Positions 1-5,223 of a DNA stretch of 10,228 bases are shown here, piece after piece. The stretch covers positions 1 through 10,228 of the forward strand of contig DAOVQB010000165.1 in assembly GCA_030628905.1 (NCBI GenBank), read 5' to 3'. The stretch's first letter is position 1; every line of letters begins with the position of its first letter. The notes below the pieces were generated by a model. It did not search any database and was not told where the DNA came from. It saw only the letters and a program-made list of their open reading frames with translations. A program made the translations under genes and the position numbers. This DNA comes from DAOVQB01 sp023128935 (GTDB lineage: Bacteria > Eisenbacteria > RBG-16-71-46 > CAIMUX01 > WJJG01).

Positions 1-33
1 AACTCTCTCTAAATCAAAATTCGATTTTTTCAC
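1..33 (-). CDS. possible start of a seventh-cassette gene, cut by window edge
   Basis: An open frame begins with GTG at 33 and stays open to the window edge (11 codons, starting M-K-K-S-N-F-D). There is no convincing Shine-Dalgarno sequence. It lies 69 bp inside the seventh cassette, where a first gene is expected. The DNA is clearly AT-richer than the rest of the window, which fits a cassette of different origin. A competing 13-codon ORF starts at ATG 81 with a GGGAGA-like sequence upstream. Too little is visible to assign a product. Confidence 0.2.
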   Translation of the reverse strand, partial: MKKSNFDLERV

Positions 34-96
34 TATCACATCTTGCTGTATTTGCTTTGACTTATTTCTACAAGCATATCACCAGTTCTCCCAGAG

Positions 97-212
97 GCCG
101 AACGTATGAATGAGCGGCGGGCCGCCGGCGCTCTTCTGGCGCGTGATGGGCGCAAGCCCAGCGCGTGACAGCTGGGGGCGCCAGTCCCCGTCCGCTCGAT
201 TCAATGTTAGCC
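97..212 (-). repeat. attC site of cassette C6
   Basis: Imperfect inverted repeat of 116 bp. The R'' box is GTTAGCC at 206-212 (plus strand), the exact complement of the core at the other end of the same cassette (GGCTAAC, 1192-1198). The outer core is GCCGAAC at 97-103, brought by the next cassette. Inside are the elements shared by all six sites: TGGCGCG (at about 137) and CGTGAC (164-169), with a GGGC-GCAA-GCCC hairpin between them. No gene stop overlaps this R'' box; the cassette's gene ends 140 bp earlier. Confidence 0.88.
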
Positions 213-351
213 GGCTCCGTCGTCAAGCGATCCAATATCAAGGCACTTGAGGTCTTGAGCTGTTCATGTCGGATCCTGCCTACGCAAAGGGTCGGCGAAG
301 CTTGCGACCTGAGCGGTTCCAACGCCGAGCTAATCTGTGTCAACACGACGC
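213..351. other. non-coding tail of cassette C6
   Basis: This 139-bp stretch lies between the stop codon of the secreted-protein gene and its attC. No start codon with a usable ribosome binding site and no terminator hairpin was seen. A 92-codon minus frame (68-346) crosses it but also runs through the whole attC palindrome and has no Shine-Dalgarno sequence, so it is not called as a gene. Confidence 0.4.
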
Positions 352-1152
352 CTACCTGAGGAGGTGCTTCAGCAAACCCCGCGATACACTCTGTACCGGA
401 GTCGGAGCAGATTCCACCGTCAACACCACATCGCCACCGTTGTCGAAGATGATCCCGCTCACATCTGTCAGAAAGGCCCAGACCGTGCCCCCGGCGTATT
501 GCGGCAATTCAACGATATCTCCTTCGATTCCCACGACGGCGAACGTGCGTTGCTGCGGAGTTGAAGTATCATCATACATGATCACGAGATCGCTATAGTG
601 GCCCGAATCAGGAGGGTAGCCATAATGAGCCCACCAGGCGTCGCCGGTTGCCGACGCCGTGAGGCAGCCCGGCGGCAAGACCCCCGTGACCGCGCGACTG
701 ACATCGATGCAATGATCAGCCGCGCTGACACTGAAGGCCTCGAAGGGCGGGCCCACGTTGGGAGTTACTGAGACCAAATAGCTGCCAGCGTTGTCAGTCG
801 GATCTTCGTCCACGAAGAAGAAATCGATCGCCCCGTTTCCTGGGCGCAGGTCATCTAGAACCAGTGACCCTCCTTCAGGAATGAAGCAATGACTGAGATT
901 GTCTGGTTGAGAATGTCGAACAGTCAGAATGCCAGCAAATGGATTTCCTGGAGCATAGTTGGCGGTGCCAGAAACGCTGATCTCGAGTGCCGTTGTGCCA
1001 TCCGCCAGCGTGAGATGAACGTATTCGCCACCGAAGATCGCGTTGTCCTGTCCGTTTATCACGATCTCAAGAGCTCGCGTCGTTGTTGCGGCGCCGAGTC
1101 CTGCTATGCACGATAACGCAATCAACGCTACTGAAACCGGTGTTTGTCGCAT
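352..1152 (-). CDS. secreted protein of unknown function (cassette C6)
   Basis: A 266-aa protein with an N-terminal Sec signal peptide: basic start (M-R-Q-T), hydrophobic core at about residues 5-20 and an A-x-A-like end near T-R-A-L. The mature part is acidic, rich in Gly, Asp, Val and Ser, and reads like a beta-sandwich exported protein with three scattered cysteines. There are no membrane segments after the signal. The start at 1152 is chosen over an in-frame ATG at 1185 because GGGAGG (1160-1165) sits 7 nt before it; the upstream ATG would place charged residues in front of the signal peptide. It is the only gene of C6. Only about 40 bp separate it from the cassette boundary, so it has no obvious promoter and probably relies on read-through. 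No family recognised. Confidence 0.8.
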   Translation of the reverse strand: MRQTPVSVALIALSCIAGLGAATTTRALEIVINGQDNAIFGGEYVHLTLADGTTALEISVSGTANYAPGNPFAGILTVRHSQPDNLSHCFIPEGGSLVLDDLRPGNGAIDFFFVDEDPTDNAGSYLVSVTPNVGPPFEAFSVSAADHCIDVSRAVTGVLPPGCLTASATGDAWWAHYGYPPDSGHYSDLVIMYDDTSTPQQRTFAVVGIEGDIVELPQYAGGTVWAFLTDVSGIIFDNGGDVVLTVESAPTPVQSVSRGLLKHLLR

Positions 1153-1191
1153 CTTCCTTCCTCCCTTGCGGATTACCTGCTTCATTTGTCA

Positions 1192-1290
1192 GGCTAACGT
1201 CTGCATAACCTGCAGGTGCAGACCGGCGCGGCGGTTGCTCTGCAGACGCCGTGACGGACAAGTCCTGCCAGGTTCATGCATTAGTTAGCT
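1192..1290 (-). repeat. attC site of cassette C5
   Basis: Imperfect inverted repeat of 99 bp. The R'' box is GTTAGCT (1284-1290), the exact complement of the core that opens the same cassette (AGCTAAC, 2736-2742). The outer core is GGCTAAC (1192-1198). It contains the shared CGTGAC element. The arms pair well beyond the cores: ACGTCTGCATAACCTG at the left matches the complement of the GGTTCATGCA region at the right. Confidence 0.92.
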
Positions 1291-1413
1291 GTCAGCCTTA
1301 GGTCTGTCCTTCAGTAGATGCAGGGTGCCTGCATGGTGGATTCGCGACACATCATTGAGTTGAGCTGCGAGGTCTCGGATGCGCCATCGCACTGCTGAAT
1401 CGCCCACTTGCAT
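1285..1413 (-). CDS. possible 42-aa small protein (cassette C5)
   Basis: A small minus-strand ORF starts at ATG 1413 and ends at a TAA that lies exactly inside the R'' box of attC (1285-1287). The same arrangement is seen for three other genes of this array. A GAGG sequence sits about 5 nt before the start. The product is basic and rich in Arg, His and Leu, with no signal peptide or membrane segment. It would fill the otherwise empty 250 bp between the second lipoprotein gene and attC. The link to attC is suggestive, but the length and weak ribosome binding site leave it uncertain. It could also be the remnant of an older gene. Confidence 0.3.
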   Translation of the reverse strand: MQVGDSAVRWRIRDLAAQLNDVSRIHHAGTLHLLKDRPKADS

Positions 1414-1542
1414 TTGGCCTCACGCAGCAGGCAATCGCGACCCAGGCATCGACCTGCAAGCCCAGTCATGCACGAGAGAAACAGCCCGCCCAGCCTCGTC
1501 AGATACAGGAGACAGCGAGTTTACGTTGAGACGAAGACTTCA

Positions 1543-2058
1543 TCAGTCTGGATTGATAGCCTCTCGGCGCTTGACTTCAACGGTAATCGCATTAAAGAGG
1601 GCGGCGTAGATCTCGGGATCGTATATCTGCCTCGCCTTCTGCTTGCTGGTTCCGCTGAAGGCCGACGACTCACCATAGGTTGTCTCTTGGATGTTGATGC
1701 GCACTTCTGATGCAGAGTCACTGAGCTTGCCAACCATACAACTTGCCTCGTAGACTCTTCCCTTATCAGCAACGTGTCCCGAGAAGAGTGCCTGCATGAA
1801 CTGACTTCCGCCTGAAGCTTCTTTGTCGATCGTCCCCACAATGAGACCAGAGTCCATATCTGTGTTCTTGATAACGTAACCATTGTCCTGAAGGACGGTC
1901 ATGGTGGCACGATATGTGTTTTCATAGCTTCCTTCAACTTGACGCACCGTCAACTGCCGGATCTGCATCGTTGTAAGCTTAGGAGCAGTTGTGCATCCGG
2001 TGAAGAGCAGACATACTCCAATGACCCACACGGGGAGAGTGTACGAGCGGACGATCAT
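1543..2058 (-). CDS. lipoprotein of unknown function (cassette C5, second gene)
   Basis: A 171-aa protein with a lipoprotein signal: hydrophobic stretch at residues 8-20, then lipobox L-F-T-G-C with Cys22 as the lipidated residue. Thr at +2 contains no inner-membrane retention signal under the E. coli Lol rule, so outer-membrane anchoring is likely. The mature part is a soluble alpha/beta domain with a segment V-L-Q-D-N-G-Y-V-I-K-N near residue 60, a layout I associate with small periplasmic lipoproteins of unknown role. The start is fixed by a consensus AGGAGG (2065-2070) 6 nt upstream. It follows the BamE-like lipoprotein gene by only 14 bp, so the two form an operon and may act together in the envelope. 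Function is not known. Confidence 0.85.
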   Translation of the reverse strand: MIVRSYTLPVWVIGVCLLFTGCTTAPKLTTMQIRQLTVRQVEGSYENTYRATMTVLQDNGYVIKNTDMDSGLIVGTIDKEASGGSQFMQALFSGHVADKGRVYEASCMVGKLSDSASEVRINIQETTYGESSAFSGTSKQKARQIYDPEIYAALFNAITVEVKRREAINPD

Positions 2059-2072
2059 GCCAATCCTCCTGT

Positions 2073-2471
2073 CTAGTAGGATGCCTGGATCAGACTGTAG
2101 TCATTTATGACATCATGCTCGTCGAAGATAATAATGAGATCGAAGGAACTCGTGCTGGTGGAGGAGACAGCTTGGGTGCCGCCCCAGAATATCGCCCACC
2201 CGCTATCCGAGCCAGACGCGGTATCCGCTGACATTCGGTGATAGTTCCACACTTCATCTTCATCGCGGTTCTTGGTCACAAGGTTCGGTGCCCCAAACAG
2301 TTCAAGAATGTCTGCTTGGGTGGTTTTCCCTTTGATGATCTCCCTCTTGACCATGCCCGCCGTCAGGTTGCTCTTTTGGGCGGGCCGGGTGTTCCGGACA
2401 GAGGAGGTGCAACCGGCGCTGAGGATGACAGCAAGCATAAGCGTCAGAGTGAGAGTGAATTTGAGCGTCAT
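2073..2471 (-). CDS. BamE/SmpA-like small lipoprotein (cassette C5, first gene)
   Basis: A 132-aa protein with a short signal peptide and lipobox L-S-A-G-C (Cys21), followed by Thr at +2, which suggests the outer membrane. Residues 38-75 read like the SmpA/OmlA (BamE-like) fold: a helix with I-I-K-G-K-T-T, then D-I-L-E-L-F-G-A-P and a short strand ending V-W-N-Y. Known members of the fold bind the Bam complex or inhibit periplasmic enzymes; a role in Bam is not implied here, because many orphan lipoproteins share the fold. A Ser/Thr-rich linker (about 96-106) precedes the C-terminal strand. The start at 2471 is preferred over an in-frame ATG at 2543, because it gives a normal signal peptide and sits 5 nt after a G8 tract that serves as ribosome binding site. 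Confidence 0.82.
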   Translation of the reverse strand: MTLKFTLTLTLMLAVILSAGCTSSVRNTRPAQKSNLTAGMVKREIIKGKTTQADILELFGAPNLVTKNRDEDEVWNYHRMSADTASGSDSGWAIFWGGTQAVSSTSTSSFDLIIIFDEHDVINDYSLIQASY

Positions 2472-2476
2472 AACAT

Positions 2477-2484
2477 CCCCCCCC
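2477..2484 (-). promoter_or_regulatory. G8 homopolymer acting as ribosome binding site
   Basis: Eight consecutive G residues on the minus strand end 5 nt before the ATG at 2471. No other Shine-Dalgarno sequence is present, so the tract must serve that purpose. It is also the likely position of transcription start from the promoter candidate at 2491-2519. Confidence 0.5.
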
Positions 2485-2490
2485 GTCAAC

Positions 2491-2519
2491 GGAATAGCTG
2501 ATCCATCGGCCAGTGACAA
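2491..2519 (-). promoter_or_regulatory. weak sigma70-like promoter candidate for the lipoprotein pair
   Basis: TTGTCA (2514-2519), a 17-bp spacer and TATTCC (2491-2496) on the minus strand. The -35 box matches 5 of 6 consensus bases, the -10 box only 3 of 6. The predicted start of transcription falls in the G8 tract. Confidence 0.3.
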
Positions 2520-2735
2520 GCGAATCCCAAACGGACACACCATACAATCCGTGTGCGTCGGTCACCCAGCTGCATGGAGCACCTTGACTGGAACCAATGT
2601 ACCGCTGCTTGGCATCGGATGCAAGGGCGTACCAGTCGCGATGGAAATCTGCCCCAGAGGGCACGCGGCCTTGCCGAGTTGCTACTGAACCGACCTGACA
2701 TCCTTCCCCTTGGGGCAATGTGCGTTCTTCTGCAC
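2520..2735. other. 5' leader region of cassette C5, no gene called
   Basis: This stretch lies between the cassette boundary and the promoter candidate. A minus frame covering it is open over 184 codons (2302-2856), but it runs on into the lipoprotein gene in another frame and has no ribosome binding site. Its middle part (an A-D-F-H-R-D-W-Y-A-L-A segment near 2640) has a protein-like composition and might be the residue of a former gene. Nothing else was seen. Confidence 0.3.
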
Positions 2736-2830
2736 AGCTAACGTTACGCGTCACCTGCGGGCCGGTGGTGCGGGCCTTGCTTCGCAAGGACCGTGACGCC
2801 GGATCCGTCTGGTGCACGCGCCAGTTAGCT
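2736..2830 (-). repeat. attC site of cassette C4
   Basis: Imperfect inverted repeat of 95 bp. The R'' box is GTTAGCT (2824-2830), the exact complement of the core opening the same cassette (AGCTAAC, 3579-3585). The outer core AGCTAAC (2736-2742) happens to be the same heptamer. A CCTTGC-TTC-GCAAGG hairpin and the shared CGTGAC element are inside. The TAA of the PIN toxin gene lies in the R'' box. Confidence 0.92.
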
Positions 2831-3238
2831 GCCCTCACCGATATACCGATCCACAAATTCCCTTGGTCTCAACACAGGAGTAATCAGTTGTTCGGAGATA
2901 GTGAGAAGGTCCTTGTCACCGCTAACGATGACCTCGCCGCCAACCGCAAGAGCGCAAGCAATGAACTTGTCGTCCTGACGATCGCGGGATACCGGCCGAG
3001 CCAGATCAGGCACTTCGACTATCAGCGCCTGCGCCACGAGGAGACCAAGGAGTCTCTCAAAATCTGTGCTGGAGCGCTTTTGAGAAAATTCCTGACCCAC
3101 CCGCCTGTACTCGAGGAGGATCTGCGGCGAAAGCGCCAGCTGAAACTCACCCCCCATGCACGCCTGCAGGATTTGGAGCGGCGGACCCGAATAGAACGCA
3201 CCCGAGATAAGTACGTTGGTGTCCAGCACCACCCTCAA
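2825..3238 (-). CDS. PIN-domain toxin (VapC-like ribonuclease), cassette C4
   Basis: A 137-aa protein made of one PIN domain, of the type usually described as 'putative toxin-antitoxin system toxin component, PIN family'. PIN toxins are Mg-dependent ribonucleases. The acidic residues expected at the active site are present: Asp6 in L-D-T-N, Glu43 in L-L-E-Y, Asp90 in R-Q-D-D-K-F and Asp108 in S-G-D-K-D. The start codon is TTG (3238), overlapping the TGA of the antitoxin gene (TTGA), with AGGAG 6 nt upstream; the rare start may keep toxin synthesis below that of the antitoxin. The stop codon TAA is part of the attC R'' box. The target RNA cannot be told from the sequence. Confidence 0.9.
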   Translation of the reverse strand: MRVVLDTNVLISGAFYSGPPLQILQACMGGEFQLALSPQILLEYRRVGQEFSQKRSSTDFERLLGLLVAQALIVEVPDLARPVSRDRQDDKFIACALAVGGEVIVSGDKDLLTISEQLITPVLRPREFVDRYIGEGS

Positions 3239-3501
3239 GATCGTCTCCTCACTTTAGCCACAGCCTTAGCGATGTCTTTGCGTTTAAGTCCCGCCTTTCG
3301 AGTCGCCTGTTGAAGCCGCTTTTGAACCGTGTTGAATTCCTCTAAAGAGGGTGGCGAGATGACCTTAAGCATCACAACGTCGCCATGCCACATAACGACG
3401 AATCTAGATCCCGGCTCAAGGCCCATTTCGCTTCGAATCGATTCGGGAATGACCACTTGCCCTCGCGACGACATCTTGGTGGTAGCAAAATCTTGTTCCA
3501 T
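3235..3501 (-). CDS. AbrB/SpoVT-type antitoxin, partner of the PIN toxin (cassette C4)
   Basis: An 88-aa protein. Residues 8-50 form a SpoVT-AbrB (MazE-like) swapped-hairpin DNA-binding domain: S-S-R-G-Q-V-V-I-P-E followed by I-R-S-E-M-G-L-E-P-G. The basic C-terminal tail (51-88, many Lys and Arg) is the expected toxin-binding part. ATG at 3501 has AGGAG (3508-3512) 6 nt upstream. It is followed by the PIN gene with a 4-bp overlap, the antitoxin-first order typical of VapBC. It probably represses its own promoter through the perfect inverted repeat at 3520-3533. Confidence 0.9.
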   Translation of the reverse strand: MEQDFATTKMSSRGQVVIPESIRSEMGLEPGSRFVVMWHGDVVMLKVISPPSLEEFNTVQKRLQQATRKAGLKRKDIAKAVAKVRRRS

Positions 3502-3519
3502 GGCGATCTCCTATAGCAA

Positions 3520-3533
3520 TCTTATAAATAAGA
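3520..3533. promoter_or_regulatory. operator candidate of the AbrB/PIN operon
   Basis: Perfect inverted repeat TCTTAT-N2-ATAAGA located between the promoter candidate and the ribosome binding site of the antitoxin gene. AbrB-type antitoxins commonly bind AT-rich palindromes in their own promoter, which fits, but binding is inferred. Confidence 0.55.
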
Positions 3534-3561
3534 CATTACCACGCTCGCCATCGCGAATCAA
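3533..3561 (-). promoter_or_regulatory. sigma70-like promoter candidate for the AbrB/PIN operon
   Basis: TTGATT (3556-3561), a 17-bp spacer and TAATGT (3533-3538) on the minus strand. Transcription would start near 3526, inside the palindrome at 3520-3533, a position where a bound antitoxin would block it. Confidence 0.4.
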
Positions 3562-3578
3562 GATCATCTTTCCCCGGC

Positions 3579-3692
3579 AGCTAACGTGAAGCTGAGCGGC
3601 GAGCGCGGCCGGCGCTTCGCCGGTTTGGCGCGCGGATTGCTCAAGCAAGCCGCGTGACAAAAGCGATCGTCCGTTCCAGCGTCATGTTATAC
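3579..3692 (-). repeat. attC site of cassette C3
   Basis: Imperfect inverted repeat of 114 bp. The R'' box is GTTATAC (3686-3692), the exact complement of the core opening the same cassette (GTATAAC, 4422-4428). The outer core is AGCTAAC (3579-3585). Hairpins CCGGCG-CTT-CGCCGG and TTGCT-CA-AGCAA and the shared TGGCGCG and CGTGAC elements are inside. Confidence 0.92.
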
Positions 3693-3714
3693 GCCGTATC
3701 GCAAGCTTTCTCTG

Positions 3715-4050
3715 CTAGCCGGGACCTCCGAGCATCTGCTGGACGGCATTTTTCAATTGGGGAACATCGTTCTGGATGATGTTCCAGACCAACACTAGAT
3801 CGATGCCGAGGTAGTCATGAACGAGAACGTTTCGGAATGCTGCGATCCTGGCCCATTCAACATCCGGGTGAGACGCCTTGAGCCGATCTGAGAGTCGCTG
3901 CGAGGTTTCGGTCATCGTATGGAGGTTTCGAAGGACTGCGTCCTGGAGTGTGTGCGAAGCCATGAAGGCATCCTTACCCTGCCGAGAGTTCTCCTCCACT
4001 CGACGGATCATTTCAAGGATTTGCCGAAGGTACACCTTATCATCCTTCAT
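3715..4050 (-). CDS. hepT: HepT-type ribonuclease toxin (cassette C3)
   Basis: A 111-aa all-helical HEPN protein (DUF86/HepT). The catalytic motif R-x4-H-x-Y is complete: Arg73, His78 and Tyr80 in R-N-V-L-V-H-D-Y. In characterised HepT proteins this motif cuts RNA, and the Tyr is the residue that the partner MntA modifies with AMP. Its ATG overlaps the TGA of the mntA gene by 4 bp (ATGA), so translation is coupled and antitoxin comes first. The stop TAG lies 22 bp before the attC R'' box. The start is supported by GAGGAGG about 10 nt upstream. The toxin looks intact. Confidence 0.93.
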   Translation of the reverse strand: MKDDKVYLRQILEMIRRVEENSRQGKDAFMASHTLQDAVLRNLHTMTETSQRLSDRLKASHPDVEWARIAAFRNVLVHDYLGIDLVLVWNIIQNDVPQLKNAVQQMLGGPG

Positions 4051-4337
4051 AGGGGCACGGCCTCCTCAAGCACTTGCTTCCGCAAGAGGGGATTCAGACC
4101 AGCCTCGGTCACAACGTCGACGTGGCGTCCAAGAAGGGCCTCGAGATCGAGGATGAATCCAGCGGGAAACCAGGAGCTAGTGCTGGAGCCAGTCGTAACA
4201 AGCAAGTCAACGTCGCTGTCCTTGGTGTCCTCGCGGCGTACGACGGATCCGAAGATCCGAATAGATGTAACTCCGTGTTTGGCTGCAAGTTCAAGGACCT
4301 GCTGACGTCTCTCATGTAGGTAGTCGAAAGTGGTCAT
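4047..4337 (-). CDS. mntA: MntA-type nucleotidyltransferase antitoxin (cassette C3)
   Basis: A 96-aa minimal nucleotidyltransferase. The family motif G-S-x10-D-x-D is complete: Gly30-Ser31, Asp42 and Asp44, with a third acidic residue at Asp74 in H-V-D-V-V. In studied pairs MntA transfers AMP from ATP to the HepT tyrosine and so silences the toxin. The start at 4337 is chosen over a longer in-frame extension to 4544, because GGGGGAA lies just upstream, the extension would run into the preceding attC, and 96 aa is the usual family length. The gene is first in a two-gene operon with hepT, behind the promoter and palindrome at 4362-4394. Confidence 0.92.
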   Translation of the reverse strand: MTTFDYLHERRQQVLELAAKHGVTSIRIFGSVVRREDTKDSDVDLLVTTGSSTSSWFPAGFILDLEALLGRHVDVVTEAGLNPLLRKQVLEEAVPL

Positions 4338-4361
4338 GCCAATTCCCCCATCGGGCACACC

Positions 4362-4376
4362 CCAGTATTGTACTGG
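4362..4376. promoter_or_regulatory. operator candidate of mntA-hepT
   Basis: Perfect inverted repeat CCAGTA-N3-TACTGG that contains the -10 box of the promoter candidate. A bound repressor would block transcription. Neither MntA nor HepT has a recognisable DNA-binding domain, so which protein binds is unclear. Confidence 0.55.
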
Positions 4377-4394
4377 AGATTGGGATGCAGGCAA
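4367..4394 (-). promoter_or_regulatory. sigma70-like promoter candidate for mntA-hepT
   Basis: TTGCCT (4389-4394), a 16-bp spacer and TACAAT (4367-4372) on the minus strand. Transcription would start near 4360, about 23 nt before the mntA ATG, leaving room for its GGGGGAA ribosome binding site. Confidence 0.55.
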
Positions 4395-4421
4395 TCTTGA
4401 TTCCAGGCATCGGAATAGCAT

Positions 4422-4519
4422 GTATAACGTCAGCATCACCAGCAAGCGGGGCTGGCGCGGCCCTTGCCCCGCAAGGGCCGTGACGGCCGCGATTGTCTGG
4501 GTGCATGCACTCGTTATGC
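4422..4519 (-). repeat. attC site of cassette C2
   Basis: Imperfect inverted repeat of 98 bp. The R'' box is GTTATGC (4513-4519), the exact complement of the core opening the same cassette (GCATAAC, 5114-5120). The outer core is GTATAAC (4422-4428). A long hairpin GGCCCTTG-N5-CAAGGGCC and the shared CTGGCGCG and CGTGAC elements are inside. The antitoxin gene's TAA lies in the R'' box. Confidence 0.93.
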
Positions 4520-4780
4520 TGCCGACTCCTCGTCTACATTCCAACCCGGAAATACAAGAACAGCAGGATGGCAGCGCAGTGCGCGCGCGATGACCTTTGC
4601 CCGCTCTACACCGAGATTCACGCGATCATTCTCGATGGCTGAGATTGTAGACTGCGGAATACCAGTCAGTTCGGACAGCCCATTCTGGCTTAGCTCCTGA
4701 AGCTCGCGGATGATGCGGACAGATTCGCCCACGGAAACGTCAATCGTCTTCCGGGCTTTCCTGAATTCACTCCGGGCCAT
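4514..4780 (-). CDS. Xre/HigA-type antitoxin (cassette C2)
   Basis: An 88-aa DNA-binding protein. Residues 21-75 form a Cro/C1-type helix-turn-helix domain (L-S-Q-N-G-L-S-E-L-T-G with I-P-Q-S-T-I-S-A-I-E-N as recognition helix). The start at 4780 is chosen over an in-frame ATG at 4804, because GGAGGAG (4789-4795) lies 8 nt before it. That site is inside the last codons of the toxin gene, whose stop is only 4 nt upstream, so the two are translationally coupled. Toxin-first order is the HigBA arrangement. The TAA stop is supplied by the attC R'' box. It probably binds the dyad at 5075-5097 to repress the operon. Confidence 0.9.
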   Translation of the reverse strand: MARSEFRKARKTIDVSVGESVRIIRELQELSQNGLSELTGIPQSTISAIENDRVNLGVERAKVIARALRCHPAVLVFPGWNVDEESAA

Positions 4781-4784
4781 CGGT

Positions 4785-5066
4785 TCATCTCCTCCGATAC
4801 TCATGCGCAGTGATATCGATCACGTGAACTCGGACCTCTTGGGAGAGGACTTCGTAGACGATGCGATACTGTCCTCCGAGTCGCGATGACCGATACCCCC
4901 TCCACTCTCCTCGAAGCGCCTCGTCATGGAAGCCCTTGATCTGCCTGATACCAACTGGGCCAGATACCCGCACAATGTCCTTCCATTTCTCGTAGCGCTT
5001 CAGCAATTCGACGGGAAGTCGAGGAATACGTCGAACTAAGCGGCGGTGTTCGTAAACTTCCCACAT
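4785..5066 (-). CDS. RelE/HigB-superfamily toxin (cassette C2)
   Basis: A 93-aa basic protein of the RelE/ParE fold. Recognisable parts are the G-E-W-R-G-Y-R-S-S-R-L segment (residues 53-63), Q-Y-R-I-V-Y-E-V (66-73) and the C-terminal H-V-I-D-I-T-A-H-E-Y-R. Relatives cut mRNA on the ribosome; the late His/Tyr/Arg cluster fits an mRNA interferase better than a gyrase-poisoning ParE, but this is inferred. The Xre antitoxin follows directly. The start at 5066 coincides with the predicted first base of the transcript from the promoter at 5073-5101, and no Shine-Dalgarno sequence precedes it. An Arg-rich end and full family length suggest it is intact. Confidence 0.88.
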   Translation of the reverse strand: MWEVYEHRRLVRRIPRLPVELLKRYEKWKDIVRVSGPVGIRQIKGFHDEALRGEWRGYRSSRLGGQYRIVYEVLSQEVRVHVIDITAHEYRRR

Positions 5067-5072
5067 GCCATT

Positions 5073-5101
5073 ATCATACTATGCCACATATGGTATGTCA
5101 A
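5073..5101 (-). promoter_or_regulatory. strong sigma70-type promoter of the HigBA-like operon
   Basis: TTGACA (5096-5101), a 17-bp spacer and TATGAT (5073-5078) on the minus strand: a perfect -35 box and a 5-of-6 -10 box. The seventh base after the -10 box is the A of the toxin ATG at 5066. Confidence 0.82.
5075..5097. promoter_or_regulatory. operator candidate of the HigBA-like operon
   Basis: Dyad CATACNAT-N7-ATNGTATG, 23 bp, covering the spacer and most of the -10 box of the promoter. Position and spacing are what an Xre-type dimer needs for self-repression. Confidence 0.6.
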
Positions 5102-5113
5102 GGCCTCTTACCA

Positions 5114-5223
5114 GCATAACGTGAGCATAACCTGCGAGTGCGGCCGGCGAAGCCGGTTGGCGCGGGCCGTGCGAAAGCACGGACCGTGACAAAGCTCTCG
5201 TCTGGTTCATGCACGTGTTATCC
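5114..5223 (-). repeat. attC site of cassette C1
   Basis: Imperfect inverted repeat of 110 bp. The R'' box is GTTATCC (5217-5223), the exact complement of the attI-proximal core opening the same cassette (GGATAAC, 6415-6421). The outer core is GCATAAC (5114-5120). A CCGTGC-GAAA-GCACGG hairpin and the shared TTGGCGCG and CGTGAC elements are inside. The TAA of the cyclase-like gene lies in the R'' box. Confidence 0.93.

Noticed and set aside
68..346. 92-codon minus ORF running through attC of C6
   Set aside because: It translates the whole palindromic attC, lacks a ribosome binding site and has shadow-like composition.
2302..2856. 184-codon minus ORF across attC, the C5 leader and the first lipoprotein gene
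   Set aside because: It crosses a cassette boundary and a well-supported lipoprotein gene in another frame; a cassette-borne gene should not do so.
2742..4427. Cassettes C3 and C4 are both 843 bp long
   Set aside because: Their contents are unrelated and no sequence similarity beyond attC was seen, so this is coincidence.
97..5223. CRISPR array suggested by regularly returning similar sequences
   Set aside because: The repeats are long imperfect palindromes spaced by whole genes and end in integron core sites; they are attC sites.
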